NCBI RefSeq assembly: GCF_020687505.1
Contig: NZ_JAJEQT010000006.1
DNA length: 64,000 bases
DNA from: Coprococcus_C hominis
Lineage (GTDB): Bacteria > Bacillota > Clostridia > Lachnospirales > Lachnospiraceae
Direction: 5' to 3' (one strand)
Position 1 is the first letter of the stretch. Each line of letters starts with the position of its first letter. Positions 1 to 8,635 of this stretch are shown piece after piece. The notes beneath the pieces were generated by a model, which saw only the letters and a list, made by a program, of their open reading frames with translations, did not search any database and had not been told where the DNA came from. Made by a program: the position numbers and the translations under genes.

Positions 1-1
1 G

Positions 2-922
2 GGACAGATAAAATATATTTTAAGAAATAAAATCTATGCACGTGGATTGGCGGGTATCCTAAAGAAGGAACATGTGGATTTGGTGCATATTAACACGGTG
101 TATAGCTATTTTGGCGCATATGCTGCCCGTAAGGTGAATATTCCTTATGTATGGCATATCCGGGAGTTTTTGGAGGAAGATCAGGGGAATGAGTTCTATT
201 TTCCGAAATATATGTATAAGTTGATGAACCGGGCAGATCTAGTCATTGCCATTTCCCGTAGCATTTATAAAAAATATAGTAAATCACTTCATAAAAATGT
301 CATGAAGGTTATATATAATGGAATTGACATAGATCAATTTTATAAGCCAGAGAGACAGATATTTGAAGATTCGATATTGAAACTTTGCTATGTTGGCGGA
401 CTTTCAGAATTAAAGGGAACGGATGATTTGATTGAGGCTTGCCGCTTGTTGAATCAGGAGGGGTATCAGGATGCATACCGGCTGATGATTGCAGGAAGAG
501 GTGGGGAAGAGTATGAGGAAGCATTGCGCGAGAAATTAAAAGCGAATCATATAGAAAATGTAGAACTGCTTGGATTTCGAAGTGATGTGCCCGATGTGAT
601 GGCACAGGCAGATGTATCGGTTGTAACTTCCCGGTGTGAGGCGTTTGGGCGTGTAACCGTGGAAGCAATGCTGACGGGAAATCTGGTGCTGGGTGCGGAT
701 TCAGCGGGAACAAAAGAACTTTTGAAAGACGGAAAATTCGGTGTGCTGTATCAATGCGGAAATCCAGAAAGTATTAAGCAGAAGATGCTATATATTTTAA
801 ATCATAAAGAAGAATTGCGGGAGACAGCAAAGACAGCCCGTGATTTCATGGCAGAGCATATGACAGCAAAGAAAAATGCCGAAAACATATATCGTGAATA
901 CCAGCGAATTTTAGGAGAGTAA
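2..922 (+). CDS. Glycosyltransferase family 4 (GT-B fold), 5' end cut by window
   Basis: Transfers a sugar from a nucleotide-sugar donor to a cell-surface glycan or lipid-linked acceptor at the cytoplasmic membrane. The C-terminal half has the GT4 donor domain: a YNGID segment, a CYVGG strand and the E-x7-E element (EAFGRVTVEAM) that contacts the donor. The first in-frame initiator is a TTG at 47, but the frame stays open with no stop back to base 2, and the N-terminal acceptor domain looks too short, so the true start is almost certainly outside the window. The next gene starts one base after its stop, so it belongs to one surface-glycan operon with the following three glycosyltransferases. 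Donor and acceptor cannot be read from the sequence. Confidence 0.85.
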   Translation, partial: GQIKYILRNKIYARGLAGILKKEHVDLVHINTVYSYFGAYAARKVNIPYVWHIREFLEEDQGNEFYFPKYMYKLMNRADLVIAISRSIYKKYSKSLHKNVMKVIYNGIDIDQFYKPERQIFEDSILKLCYVGGLSELKGTDDLIEACRLLNQEGYQDAYRLMIAGRGGEEYEEALREKLKANHIENVELLGFRSDVPDVMAQADVSVVTSRCEAFGRVTVEAMLTGNLVLGADSAGTKELLKDGKFGVLYQCGNPESIKQKMLYILNHKEELRETAKTARDFMAEHMTAKKNAENIYREYQRILGE

Positions 923-923
923 A

Positions 924-1832
924 ATGGCAGATATTATTTTTGCGTTTGTGGTACTCCATTATAATGAACCAAAAGTGACAGAAAAATGTGTGAAAGCAAT
1001 CCGGGAGAATACAAAGAAGCACAGTTCAGAGATTGTCATTGTTGATAATTGTTCTCCGGATGGTTCAGGGGGTTATTTGGAGAAAAAATATAAAGACCAA
1101 CCGCATATTACAGTTTTGAAAGCAGAGAAAAATCTGGGGTTTGCCAGAGGAAATAACATTGGGTATACCTATGCAAAGCAGACGTTGCATGCAGATTATA
1201 TATGTGTGATGAACAATGATGTATTGCTGTTACAGCCGGATTTTATAGAGCGGATTGTACAGGAGTATGAGACGTCGAAGTGTGGAATAGTTGGACCGCA
1301 TATCACATTATTGAATGGCTATACCAATTATATGTATCTCAAAATACATACGCGGGAATATTTTGAACATGAATTACAAATGTCGAAACAGATGTACCGG
1401 TATTATACTTCCAGATTTTATCCGGTTCGAAATATAATCAATCGAACACTGGACAAACTGCTCCCTGCGTTGAAGTTTCAGAAGCAACCGGTTAAGGAGA
1501 CATTGGACGATAAGATACAGATGGTGATTGCGAGCAAGCAACGGCACAAAAATATCGTTTTGCATGGCTGCTGTCTGATTCTGACACCGCTCTATATTGG
1601 AAAGTTTGATACAGCATTTGACGACCGGACATTTATGTTCCGTGAGGAAGAGCTTTTATATTTGCGGTGCCGCAAGCATGAAATTGAAACGGTATATGAA
1701 CCGTCGATTGATATTCTGCATTTGGAGGATATGTCTACCAATGCAACATTTAAGAAGGACTGTAAACGGGAGGCGTTTAAAAACAAATGCCAGATCGATT
1801 CGTTACAGATTTTGCTGGAGGAACTAAGATGA
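924..1832 (+). CDS. Glycosyltransferase family 2
   Basis: A 302-residue GT-A glycosyltransferase. The N-terminus carries the nucleotide-binding fold (FVVLHYNEP, then VIVDNCS), an NLGFARGNN segment typical of rhamnosyl- and galactosyl-transferase-like GT2 enzymes, and MNNDVLL in the place of the metal-binding DXD. A later HGCCLILT / FREEELLY stretch corresponds to the acceptor and catalytic-base region. No membrane segment is evident, so it probably works at the inner face of the membrane on a lipid-linked acceptor. It begins one base after the upstream stop and overlaps the next gene by 4 bases (ATGA), a tightly coupled operon. Specificity is unknown. Confidence 0.85.
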   Translation: MADIIFAFVVLHYNEPKVTEKCVKAIRENTKKHSSEIVIVDNCSPDGSGGYLEKKYKDQPHITVLKAEKNLGFARGNNIGYTYAKQTLHADYICVMNNDVLLLQPDFIERIVQEYETSKCGIVGPHITLLNGYTNYMYLKIHTREYFEHELQMSKQMYRYYTSRFYPVRNIINRTLDKLLPALKFQKQPVKETLDDKIQMVIASKQRHKNIVLHGCCLILTPLYIGKFDTAFDDRTFMFREEELLYLRCRKHEIETVYEPSIDILHLEDMSTNATFKKDCKREAFKNKCQIDSLQILLEELR

Positions 1833-2752
1833 AATATGGAGTCGTAATTGTAACATATAACCGGTTAGAATTACTGAAGGAATGTATTGAGAATTGTATC
1901 AGACAGACAATCCCGTTTGAAAAGATTATTATCGTAAATAATTGCAGTACCGATGGAACGGACGAGTATTTGCAACAGTACAAAGCAGATATGCGGTTTG
2001 TGATTTCGGAACAGACGGAGAATCTGGGCGGTGCAGGCGGATTCCGTGTAGGATTGGAGCTTGCAGGTAAAGAAGATCTGGACTGGGTGCTGATCATCGA
2101 TGATGATGCGATGATCGCAGAAGATTATATTCAGAAATGTGACCGCGTGATTCGCCGGTATCCGAATGTGGTAGCATGTTCGGGAACGGTTTATACGGAT
2201 GGAAAGATTCAGACGATCCACCGGAGAGTGATTGCAAACCGGACGTTGTATCTGGAGAAGAACGTTCCGTTATCTGCATATGAGCGCAAATGCTTCCGCT
2301 ACGATCTGGCAACGTTTTGCGGTTTGATGGTTCGTGCAGATATCCTTGCAAAGATTGGACTTCCGAAATCAGAATATTTTATCTGGTATGACGATACCGA
2401 GTTTTCGATGCGCCTGCGGAAGTATGGCGGCATTGTAAACGTCAATGCGGCACATCTGAATCATAAAACGGTGTTGCCATCGGGTGAACAGAAGGGCTTT
2501 TTCATGCGGATGGGCTGGAGAACCTATTATGGACACCGGAACCGACTGGATGCAGTGAAAACGCATTGCAGCAAGGTGACACAGCTTGTGATCTATGCAG
2601 AGTTTATGGTCTTTATTGTATGTGGCGCAGGCATGTGCCTGATCCCGAAATACCATCGTCAGGGAAAATATATCACACGAATGTTGTGGGACGCGTGGAT
2701 GGATGGGAAAGCAGGAAGATTAGGAAAAAATAAAAAGTATGTACCAAACTAG
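1829..2752 (+). CDS. GlfT1-like family 2 glycosyltransferase
   Basis: A 307-residue GT2 enzyme. ATG 1829 was chosen over an upstream in-frame ATG at 1787 because GGAGG lies just before it and the ATGA overlap with the previous stop is typical of this operon. Residues 1-110 hold the GT-A donor fold: VVIVTYNR, NNCSTDGT, the NLGGAGGFR loop seen in galactofuranosyltransferases, and the metal-binding triple Asp at D91-D93. A WYDDTEFSMR segment follows, with the putative catalytic Asp pair. A hydrophobic stretch near residues 258-277 may anchor it to the membrane. Its pairing with the GlfT2-like gene downstream suggests that it starts a galactofuranose-containing chain. That role is inference. Confidence 0.8.
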   Translation: MKYGVVIVTYNRLELLKECIENCIRQTIPFEKIIIVNNCSTDGTDEYLQQYKADMRFVISEQTENLGGAGGFRVGLELAGKEDLDWVLIIDDDAMIAEDYIQKCDRVIRRYPNVVACSGTVYTDGKIQTIHRRVIANRTLYLEKNVPLSAYERKCFRYDLATFCGLMVRADILAKIGLPKSEYFIWYDDTEFSMRLRKYGGIVNVNAAHLNHKTVLPSGEQKGFFMRMGWRTYYGHRNRLDAVKTHCSKVTQLVIYAEFMVFIVCGAGMCLIPKYHRQGKYITRMLWDAWMDGKAGRLGKNKKYVPN

Positions 2753-2762
2753 GAGGGGAATT

Positions 2763-4553
2763 ATGATTATACAACCGCTTTTGTTTCCGAAGCAGGAGGT
2801 CTGCCCGGAGCAGAAAATGTATTATAGAATTAAGGAAGACAAGATATCGTTAGAGACATATTTTAACGCATTTTCAATTGGAAAGTGGAAGAAATATACC
2901 GATCTGGATAACCTTTATTTTGAGGTAGAGTCCGAAGAAGCATTGCAGTTTACCTGCGTACACGCAGTCGGCAGTGTAGCAGCCGGACATGATTGTACAC
3001 GGGAAATGATTCAGAAAGAGTCGCCATCTAAGTATGTAGCAGTTGTGCGTCGTAAAATTCCGTGTTCCGTGTCAAAGGATGGAAACAAATACCACCTGCA
3101 GTTTGAGGAATTGCCAGACGATGGTATTTTGTATGTGAATATAAAATGCCAGAAAGAGGTATCTGATATCTCGGAGGTTCTATTGTCCGGTGGGTATGGA
3201 ACCGAGGCTGTGATGACGCAGAAGCCGGTCATTGCACTTGGAATCTGTACATTTAAGCGGGAGGAGTTTTTAAAACGAAATGTTAATCTGGTATTGAATC
3301 ACATTATCAATAATCCGGACAGCCCGCTTTATGGAAATCTGGAGGTCTATGTATCCGATAATGGACAGACGATCGAGCCGGATACCTTTGACAGCGATAA
3401 GATTCATGTATTCCCGAATATCAATGCGGGTGGTGCAGGTGGATTTACCCGCTGCATTATGGAAGCTTTGTTTTATAGAAAACCATCGCCATTTACGCAT
3501 ATTATCCTGATGGATGATGATATTCTGCTTGATACAGCCGTAGTAGAACGGACATGGTTGTTCCTGTCACATGTGAAGAAGGAATATCAGAGCGCAATCC
3601 TTGGTGGCGAGATGTTTGAGCTTGACCGTAAATATATGCAGTTTGAGGCAGGTGCTTTGACACATTGGCAGCTGAATGATTTCTATCATCGCCATTATGA
3701 CATGCGCAAGCCGGATATGGTAAGTGCAAACGAGCAGGAGACACCGATCAATTACAGTGGCTGGTGGTATAACTGTATTCCAACAACAGAGATACAGGCA
3801 GACAATCTCCCAATTCCTGCATTTATTCATTTCGATGATATTGAATACGGTGTGCGCCATTCAGACAAGGGTGTCATCCTGATCAATGGTATTTGCGTAT
3901 GGCATCCACAGGCACCAAACAAGGCGTCTGTATCGATGTCATATTATGACATGCGAAATGCATTGATTGCGGAGGCATCTACGATGAAAGAACTTGGCTC
4001 ACCGTGGAAGCTGCTTGGATATATGACGATGATGATGGGAATTCATGTAGTTGATTACCGGTACAATCTGGTAGAGTGTATCCTGCAGGGATACAATGAT
4101 TTCCACAAGGGACCGGAAGCATTTATGCAGATCGACCCGGTACAGAAACATGCAGAGCTTGCAACACTCAATTACAAGTTTATCTCACCGGAAGAAGCAG
4201 GCATCAAGGAGCCGGTGAAGATGAAGAAGAATTTCTTCCCGCCGTTTGTCAATGGAATCATCTGTATGTTCTGCTGGTTGTTGCCACCATTGCGGGATAT
4301 CAAGGCAGTATCTGCGATCGGTATCGAGCAGCCACATATCTACAAGCGGATGTTCCTGTACGATGAAGAGAAGAATGCAGGCTATATCCTGCAGAGAGAT
4401 TACAAGAAAGGTTTCCATTATCTGGGCGAGTATTTAAAGACAGCCAAGAATATCCTGCTGTATTACAAGCGGGACAGAAAGAAATGGCATAAAGCAAGAC
4501 CACAGTTTACTTCTTTGGAATTCTGGGAGAAGTATCTGAAGCTTGATAAATAA
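2763..4553 (+). CDS. GlfT2-like galactofuranosyltransferase
   Basis: A 596-residue enzyme resembling the processive UDP-galactofuranose transferase GlfT2 that builds mycobacterial galactan. ATG 2763 has AGGAGGGG six bases upstream; an earlier in-frame start at 2739 lies inside the previous gene. The first ~145 residues look like the N-terminal beta-rich domain of GlfT2. The GT-A domain follows with NAGGAGGFTR, a metal-binding DDD at 251-253, an FDDIEYG element with D358/D359 as likely base, and W380-H381, the same order of key residues as in mycobacterial GlfT2. A helical C-terminal domain completes it. It is the last gene of the glycan cluster, ending in a strong terminator. UDP-galactopyranose mutase, needed to make the donor, is not in the window. 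Confidence 0.8.
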   Translation: MIIQPLLFPKQEVCPEQKMYYRIKEDKISLETYFNAFSIGKWKKYTDLDNLYFEVESEEALQFTCVHAVGSVAAGHDCTREMIQKESPSKYVAVVRRKIPCSVSKDGNKYHLQFEELPDDGILYVNIKCQKEVSDISEVLLSGGYGTEAVMTQKPVIALGICTFKREEFLKRNVNLVLNHIINNPDSPLYGNLEVYVSDNGQTIEPDTFDSDKIHVFPNINAGGAGGFTRCIMEALFYRKPSPFTHIILMDDDILLDTAVVERTWLFLSHVKKEYQSAILGGEMFELDRKYMQFEAGALTHWQLNDFYHRHYDMRKPDMVSANEQETPINYSGWWYNCIPTTEIQADNLPIPAFIHFDDIEYGVRHSDKGVILINGICVWHPQAPNKASVSMSYYDMRNALIAEASTMKELGSPWKLLGYMTMMMGIHVVDYRYNLVECILQGYNDFHKGPEAFMQIDPVQKHAELATLNYKFISPEEAGIKEPVKMKKNFFPPFVNGIICMFCWLLPPLRDIKAVSAIGIEQPHIYKRMFLYDEEKNAGYILQRDYKKGFHYLGEYLKTAKNILLYYKRDRKKWHKARPQFTSLEFWEKYLKLDK

Positions 4554-4563
4554 TCAGACAAAA

Positions 4564-4601
4564 AAGAAGAACCCCGGCATTTGCCGAGGTTCTTCTTTTT
4601 A
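4564..4601. terminator. Bidirectional rho-independent terminator
   Basis: A GC-rich stem (AAGAAGAACC-CGGC paired with GCCG-AGGTTCTTCTT around an ATTT loop) is flanked by A-runs on the left and T-runs on the right. It can end both the rightward glycosyltransferase operon and the leftward argG gene. Confidence 0.9.
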
Positions 4602-4615
4602 TAGAACACGTAAAT

Positions 4616-5854
4616 TTATTTATCGTTATTCTTATCCTTTTCTTCACGCTTCTGGTCGAGCATTGCACGAACCTTCATAGAAAGACCGAACAGATGGATG
4701 AAGCCTTCTGCGTCGTGATGATCGTACAGATCGCCAGTTGTAAAGCTTGCAAGTGACTCAGAGTAGAGTGTATAAGGAGAAGTTGTACCAGCCTTGATGA
4801 TGTTACCTTTGTAAAGCTTGAACTTCACTTCACCTGTGATACGATCCTGTGTGCTTTCGATAAATGCCTGCAATGCCTCACGGAGTGGGCAGAACCATTT
4901 TCCTTCGTATACAAGATCTGCATACTTGTCTGAAACTGTCTTCTTGAATGCAAGTGTATCTCTGTCGAGGATCAACTCTTCCAACTGCTTATGAGCAGCT
5001 AAGAGGATGGTTCCACCAGGAGTCTCATAGACACCACGGGACTTCATACCAACGACACGGTTCTCTACGATATCTACGATACCAACACCATGCTTGCCAC
5101 CGAGACGGTTCAGCTCACGGACTACGTCGGACATCTTCATCTGCTTGCCATTGACTGCAGTCGGAACACCCTTCTCGAAGTTTACAGTTACATATTCAGC
5201 CTCATCTGGTGCCTTCTCAGGATATGTACCAAGTACAAGAAGGTGATCCCAGTTTGGCTCCAAAGATGGATCTTCAAGCTCCAGACCTTCGTGGCTGATG
5301 TGCCAGATGTTACGGTCACGGCTGTAAGATGTTGTCACATCAAATGGAAGATCGATGCCGTGCTTCTTACAGAATGCGATTTCATCCTCACGGGACTGCA
5401 TCGTCCACTCTGGCTGTCTCCATGTTGCGATGACATTTAAGTCTGGTGCAAGTGCCTTGATATTGATCTCGAAACGAACCTGATCATTTCCTTTACCAGT
5501 AGCACCGTGGCAGATCGTTGTAGCACCTTCCTTACGTGCGATCTCTACCAGCTTCTTTGCGATCAGCGGTCTTGCAAAAGAAGTACCAAGCAGATACTCA
5601 TACTCGTAAGTTGCATTTGCCTTTACACCTGGAAGGATGTACTCATCACAGAATTCATCAACGACATCCAGAATGTAGAGCTTCTCAGCTCCTGAATATT
5701 TGGCTCTCTCGTCGAGGCCTTCCAGCTCGCTTTCCTGTCCGACATCGATACATACACATACAACATCGAAATTGTAAGTTTCCTTTAACCAAGGGATGAT
5801 TGCTGTGGTATCCAGACCACCAGAATACGCAAGAATAACTTTCTCTTTACCCAT
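4616..5854 (-). CDS. argG: Argininosuccinate synthase
   Basis: Joins citrulline and aspartate using ATP to give argininosuccinate, the penultimate step of arginine synthesis, in the cytosol. The 412-residue length is normal. The N-terminus has the ATP-pyrophosphatase P-loop AYSGGLDTT, followed by family motifs GATGKGNDQVRFE and TSYSRDRNIWH. The start at 5854 (MGKEK) is preferred over an ATG 15 bases upstream because that ATG forms part of the GGAGGAAA ribosome binding site. It diverges from argC across a shared control region with a good minus-strand promoter and candidate ArgR sites, so arginine-dependent repression is likely. Confidence 0.97.
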   Translation of the reverse strand: MGKEKVILAYSGGLDTTAIIPWLKETYNFDVVCVCIDVGQESELEGLDERAKYSGAEKLYILDVVDEFCDEYILPGVKANATYEYEYLLGTSFARPLIAKKLVEIARKEGATTICHGATGKGNDQVRFEINIKALAPDLNVIATWRQPEWTMQSREDEIAFCKKHGIDLPFDVTTSYSRDRNIWHISHEGLELEDPSLEPNWDHLLVLGTYPEKAPDEAEYVTVNFEKGVPTAVNGKQMKMSDVVRELNRLGGKHGVGIVDIVENRVVGMKSRGVYETPGGTILLAAHKQLEELILDRDTLAFKKTVSDKYADLVYEGKWFCPLREALQAFIESTQDRITGEVKFKLYKGNIIKAGTTSPYTLYSESLASFTTGDLYDHHDAEGFIHLFGLSMKVRAMLDQKREEKDKNNDK

Positions 5855-5907
5855 CAAAGTTTCCTCCATAAAATATGTAATAATTCACGTTGCGACACGT
5901 TTTGTCT

Positions 5908-5936
5908 AGTATACTTCTTTTTTCTGCAAGATGCAA
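5908..5936 (-). promoter_or_regulatory. argG promoter
   Basis: Read on the minus strand: TTGCAT, a 17-base spacer, then TATACT, placed about 55 bases before the argG start codon. Close to the vegetative sigma consensus. Confidence 0.75.
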
Positions 5937-5956
5937 CCAGAAATTTTGCATATTTC

Positions 5957-5992
5957 TGCATAATATATGTATAAATGAATAAAATTATGCAT
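5957..5992. promoter_or_regulatory. Candidate tandem ArgR operators (ARG boxes)
   Basis: Two adjoining 18-base AT-rich sites: TGCATAATATATGTATAA (5957-5974) and ATGAATAAAATTATGCAT (5975-5992). The second closely resembles the ARG-box pattern bound by ArgR/AhrC in Firmicutes. A weaker related site, TGAAATTATACATAAAAT, lies at 6010-6027. They lie between the back-to-back argG and argC promoters, where a hexameric ArgR binding paired boxes would control both. Assigned by pattern and context only. Confidence 0.5.
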
Positions 5993-6039
5993 AAAACAAG
6001 ATTATCCTGTGAAATTATACATAAAATATTGAAATAGGG

Positions 6040-6068
6040 TTGCATAAATAAAACTACGGATGTATAAT
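6040..6068 (+). promoter_or_regulatory. argC-argJ-argB promoter
   Basis: TTGCAT (6040-6045), 17-base spacer, TATAAT (6063-6068). The expected start of transcription is near 6075, about 30 bases before the chosen argC start codon. Confidence 0.75.
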
Positions 6069-6105
6069 GAGACAAATTTGTGATTACGGAAAAGAGGCAG
6101 GAACA

Positions 6106-7149
6106 ATGGTAAAGGTCGGAATTATAGGAGCAACCGGATATGCCGGTCAGGAATTAGTACGTATTTTGCTGGGACATAAGGACGCAGAGATCGTCTGGTA
6201 TGGTTCCAGAAGTTATATCGATCAGGAATACGCATCTGTATATCGGAACATGTTTCAGTTAGTCGATGCGAAATGTATGGATGATAATATGGATGAGCTT
6301 AGCAAGCAGGCGGATGTAATCTTTACTGCGACACCGCAGGGGCTTTGCGCATCGCTTGTAAATGAGCAGATCTTATCGAATACGAAGATTGTGGATCTGT
6401 CCGCGGATTTCCGTATCAAGGATGTAGCGACGTATGAGAAATGGTACAACTTAGAGCACAAGAGTCCACAGTTTATCGAAGAGGCAGTATATGGACTGTG
6501 TGAGATCAATCGTGAGGATATCAAGAAGGCACGTCTGATCGCGAATCCGGGCTGTTATACAACCTGCTCGATTCTTTCTCTGTATCCACTCGTAAAGGAG
6601 CGTCTGGTTGATGTCGATACGATCATCGTGGATGCGAAATCCGGAACATCCGGAGCGGGACGTGGCGCCAAGGTTGCAAACCTCTACTGTGAGGTCAATG
6701 AGAGCATCAAGGCGTACGGCGTGACAACACACCGACATACTCCGGAGATCGAAGAGCAGCTTGGTTATGCTTATGATGGTACACCGCTTACAATCAACTT
6801 CACACCACATCTCGTACCGATGAACCGCGGTATTTTAGTAACAGCATATGCAAAGCTTGTGAAGGATGTCTCTTACGAGGATATCAAGGCAGTGTATGAT
6901 AAATATTATGGCAAGGAGCGCTTCGTGCGTGTGCTTGAAAAGGGCGTCTGCCCGGAGACACGCTGGGTAGAAGGCAGCAACTATGTGGATGTGAATTTTG
7001 TGATTGACCCTAGAACGAAACGTGTCGTTGTGATGGGTGCGATGGATAATCTGGTGAAGGGTGCTGCCGGACAGGCAGTCCAGAACATGAACCTGATCAT
7101 GGGCTTACCGGAAGAAGAAGGACTTCTGATGCCACCAATGTTCCCATAA
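6106..7149 (+). CDS. argC: N-acetyl-gamma-glutamyl-phosphate reductase
   Basis: Reduces N-acetylglutamyl phosphate to the semialdehyde with NADPH, the third step of the acetylated arginine pathway. A 347-residue protein starting MVKVGIIGATGYAGQEL, whose GATGYAG is the dinucleotide-binding loop. The active-site cysteine is C150 in NPGCYTT, and the conserved GTSGAGR and HRHTPEIEEQ segments follow. An in-frame ATG at 6067 overlaps the -10 box, so the ATG at 6106, with GAGGCAGGA upstream, is the real start. It heads the argC-argJ-argB operon, but a long palindromic element separates it from argJ. Confidence 0.96.
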   Translation: MVKVGIIGATGYAGQELVRILLGHKDAEIVWYGSRSYIDQEYASVYRNMFQLVDAKCMDDNMDELSKQADVIFTATPQGLCASLVNEQILSNTKIVDLSADFRIKDVATYEKWYNLEHKSPQFIEEAVYGLCEINREDIKKARLIANPGCYTTCSILSLYPLVKERLVDVDTIIVDAKSGTSGAGRGAKVANLYCEVNESIKAYGVTTHRHTPEIEEQLGYAYDGTPLTINFTPHLVPMNRGILVTAYAKLVKDVSYEDIKAVYDKYYGKERFVRVLEKGVCPETRWVEGSNYVDVNFVIDPRTKRVVVMGAMDNLVKGAAGQAVQNMNLIMGLPEEEGLLMPPMFP

Positions 7150-7204
7150 CAAGGTAAGGTTTAGCAACAACGATTTATACAAAAAGAATTTGTGATTAAT
7201 ATGT

Positions 7205-7362
7205 GGATAGAGACGGATGCAATTACGAATTCTAAAGCAGACCATTGAAGCACGTTGGTACTTAATGAACGGCAAACTTGTTTGACGTGAATTTAGTACC
7301 ACTACGTGATGAAGTGAGCGGGAGCGCGTCTGCGTAGAATCGTAATTGTATCCGTCTCGATA
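7205..7362. repeat. Long imperfect hairpin (about 155 nt) between argC and argJ
   Basis: The intergenic region folds on itself almost end to end. Outer arms GAGACGGAT (7210-7218) / ATCCGTCTC (7350-7358) continue as CAATTACGA / TCGTAATTG, then GCAGAC (7237-7242) / GTCTGC (7328-7333), CACG (7251-7254) / CGTG (7305-7308), GGTAC / GTACC, and a tip CAAAC-TT-GTTTG (7273-7284). No T-run follows, so it does not look like a terminator, and no protein is encoded. It could be a MITE-like element, an mRNA processing or stability structure, or a small RNA. No clear target-site duplication is visible. Confidence 0.75.
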
Positions 7363-7385
7363 CAAATAATAAGGAGGAAATCGAG

Positions 7386-8609
7386 ATGAAGCAGATCGAG
7401 GGCGGCGTAACCGCCGCAAAGGGATATACAACCGCCGGCACAAGAGCCGGAATCAAAAAAGGAAAGACGAATAAGGATATGGCAATGATCTTCTCAGAGA
7501 AGCCGGCGGTCACCGCAGGTACCTTCACGAAGAATCTTGTCAAGGCAGCTCCGGTACTCTGGGACAAGAAGGTCACAGATGCTGGTGTGGCACAGGCAGT
7601 TGTAATAAATACCGGTATTGCAAATGCATGTACCGGACAGGCAGGCTATGAGAATGCAGCAGAGACAGCAAAGCTTGCGGGCGAGGCATTGAATATTTCA
7701 TCCGATACGGTGCTGGTTGCATCGACCGGTGTCATCGGATTTACATTGCCGATGGACGTGATTGCAGATGGTGTGAAGAAGCTTTCCGGTATGCTGAAAA
7801 GTGATGTACAGTCTGCACAGGATGCCGCAGAGGCAATCCTTACAACCGATACGCATCCGAAACAGATTGCCTATGAGACAACAATCGGTGGAAAGACAGT
7901 CACATTTGGAGCAATGTGCAAAGGTTCCGGTATGATCCATCCGAACATGGGAACGATGCTTGGGTTCATCATGACAGATGCAGCAATCTCGAAGAATCTG
8001 CTGGACAAGGCGCTGAAGGGTTCTATCGAGGATACATTTAACATGGTATCGGTGGACGGCGATACATCAACGAACGATACCGTATTAGTGATGGCAAATG
8101 GTATGGCAGGTAACCCGGAGATTACCGAGGAGAACGAAGATTACGAGGCATTCAAGGAGGCACTGCTCGCAGTCAATACTTATCTTGCAAAGCAGATCGC
8201 CGGTGACGGAGAGGGGGCAAGCCGTCTGTTCGAGGTGCAGGTGAAACACGCGAAGGATAAGCAGACAGCAAAGGTGCTTGCAAAGTCTATCATCACTTCC
8301 AACCTGACGAAATGTGCAATCTTTGGAAAAGACGCAAACTGGGGACGAATTCTGTGTGCAATGGGATATTCTGGCGCACAGTTTGATCCACTCAAGGTCG
8401 ATATCGTGATGGCATCTGAAAAAGGCGAGATCGCACTGGTAGAAAATGGTGTGGCAACTGCCTTTGATGAGGAGAAGGCAGCAGAGATCCTGTCGCCGGA
8501 TGTCGTGATTGCAAAGGTCGATGTCCGTGATGGCGATGCGGAAGCAACTGCATGGGGCTGTGACCTCACCTATGATTACGTGAAAATCAATGCGGACTAT
8601 CGTTCCTAG
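7386..8609 (+). CDS. argJ: Bifunctional ornithine acetyltransferase / N-acetylglutamate synthase
   Basis: Moves the acetyl group from N-acetylornithine to glutamate, and in bifunctional forms also makes N-acetylglutamate from acetyl-CoA, feeding the cyclic arginine pathway. A 407-residue precursor that cuts itself into two subunits: the nucleophile is Thr190 in PNMGTMLGF, and the oxyanion pair appears as ASTGVIG. DGDTSTNDT marks the second-chain active-site region. It starts after AAGGAGG and is followed six codons later by argB. Whether it has the synthase activity cannot be read directly, but no separate argA is seen here. Confidence 0.96.
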   Translation: MKQIEGGVTAAKGYTTAGTRAGIKKGKTNKDMAMIFSEKPAVTAGTFTKNLVKAAPVLWDKKVTDAGVAQAVVINTGIANACTGQAGYENAAETAKLAGEALNISSDTVLVASTGVIGFTLPMDVIADGVKKLSGMLKSDVQSAQDAAEAILTTDTHPKQIAYETTIGGKTVTFGAMCKGSGMIHPNMGTMLGFIMTDAAISKNLLDKALKGSIEDTFNMVSVDGDTSTNDTVLVMANGMAGNPEITEENEDYEAFKEALLAVNTYLAKQIAGDGEGASRLFEVQVKHAKDKQTAKVLAKSIITSNLTKCAIFGKDANWGRILCAMGYSGAQFDPLKVDIVMASEKGEIALVENGVATAFDEEKAAEILSPDVVIAKVDVRDGDAEATAWGCDLTYDYVKINADYRS

Positions 8610-8635
8610 GATGAATGAAAATGGAGGAAAACAAG

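Noticed and set aside
1787..1828. Upstream start for the second GT2 gene
   Set aside because: It would overlap the previous gene by 46 bases and lacks a binding site; ATG 1829 has GGAGG and a 4-base overlap.
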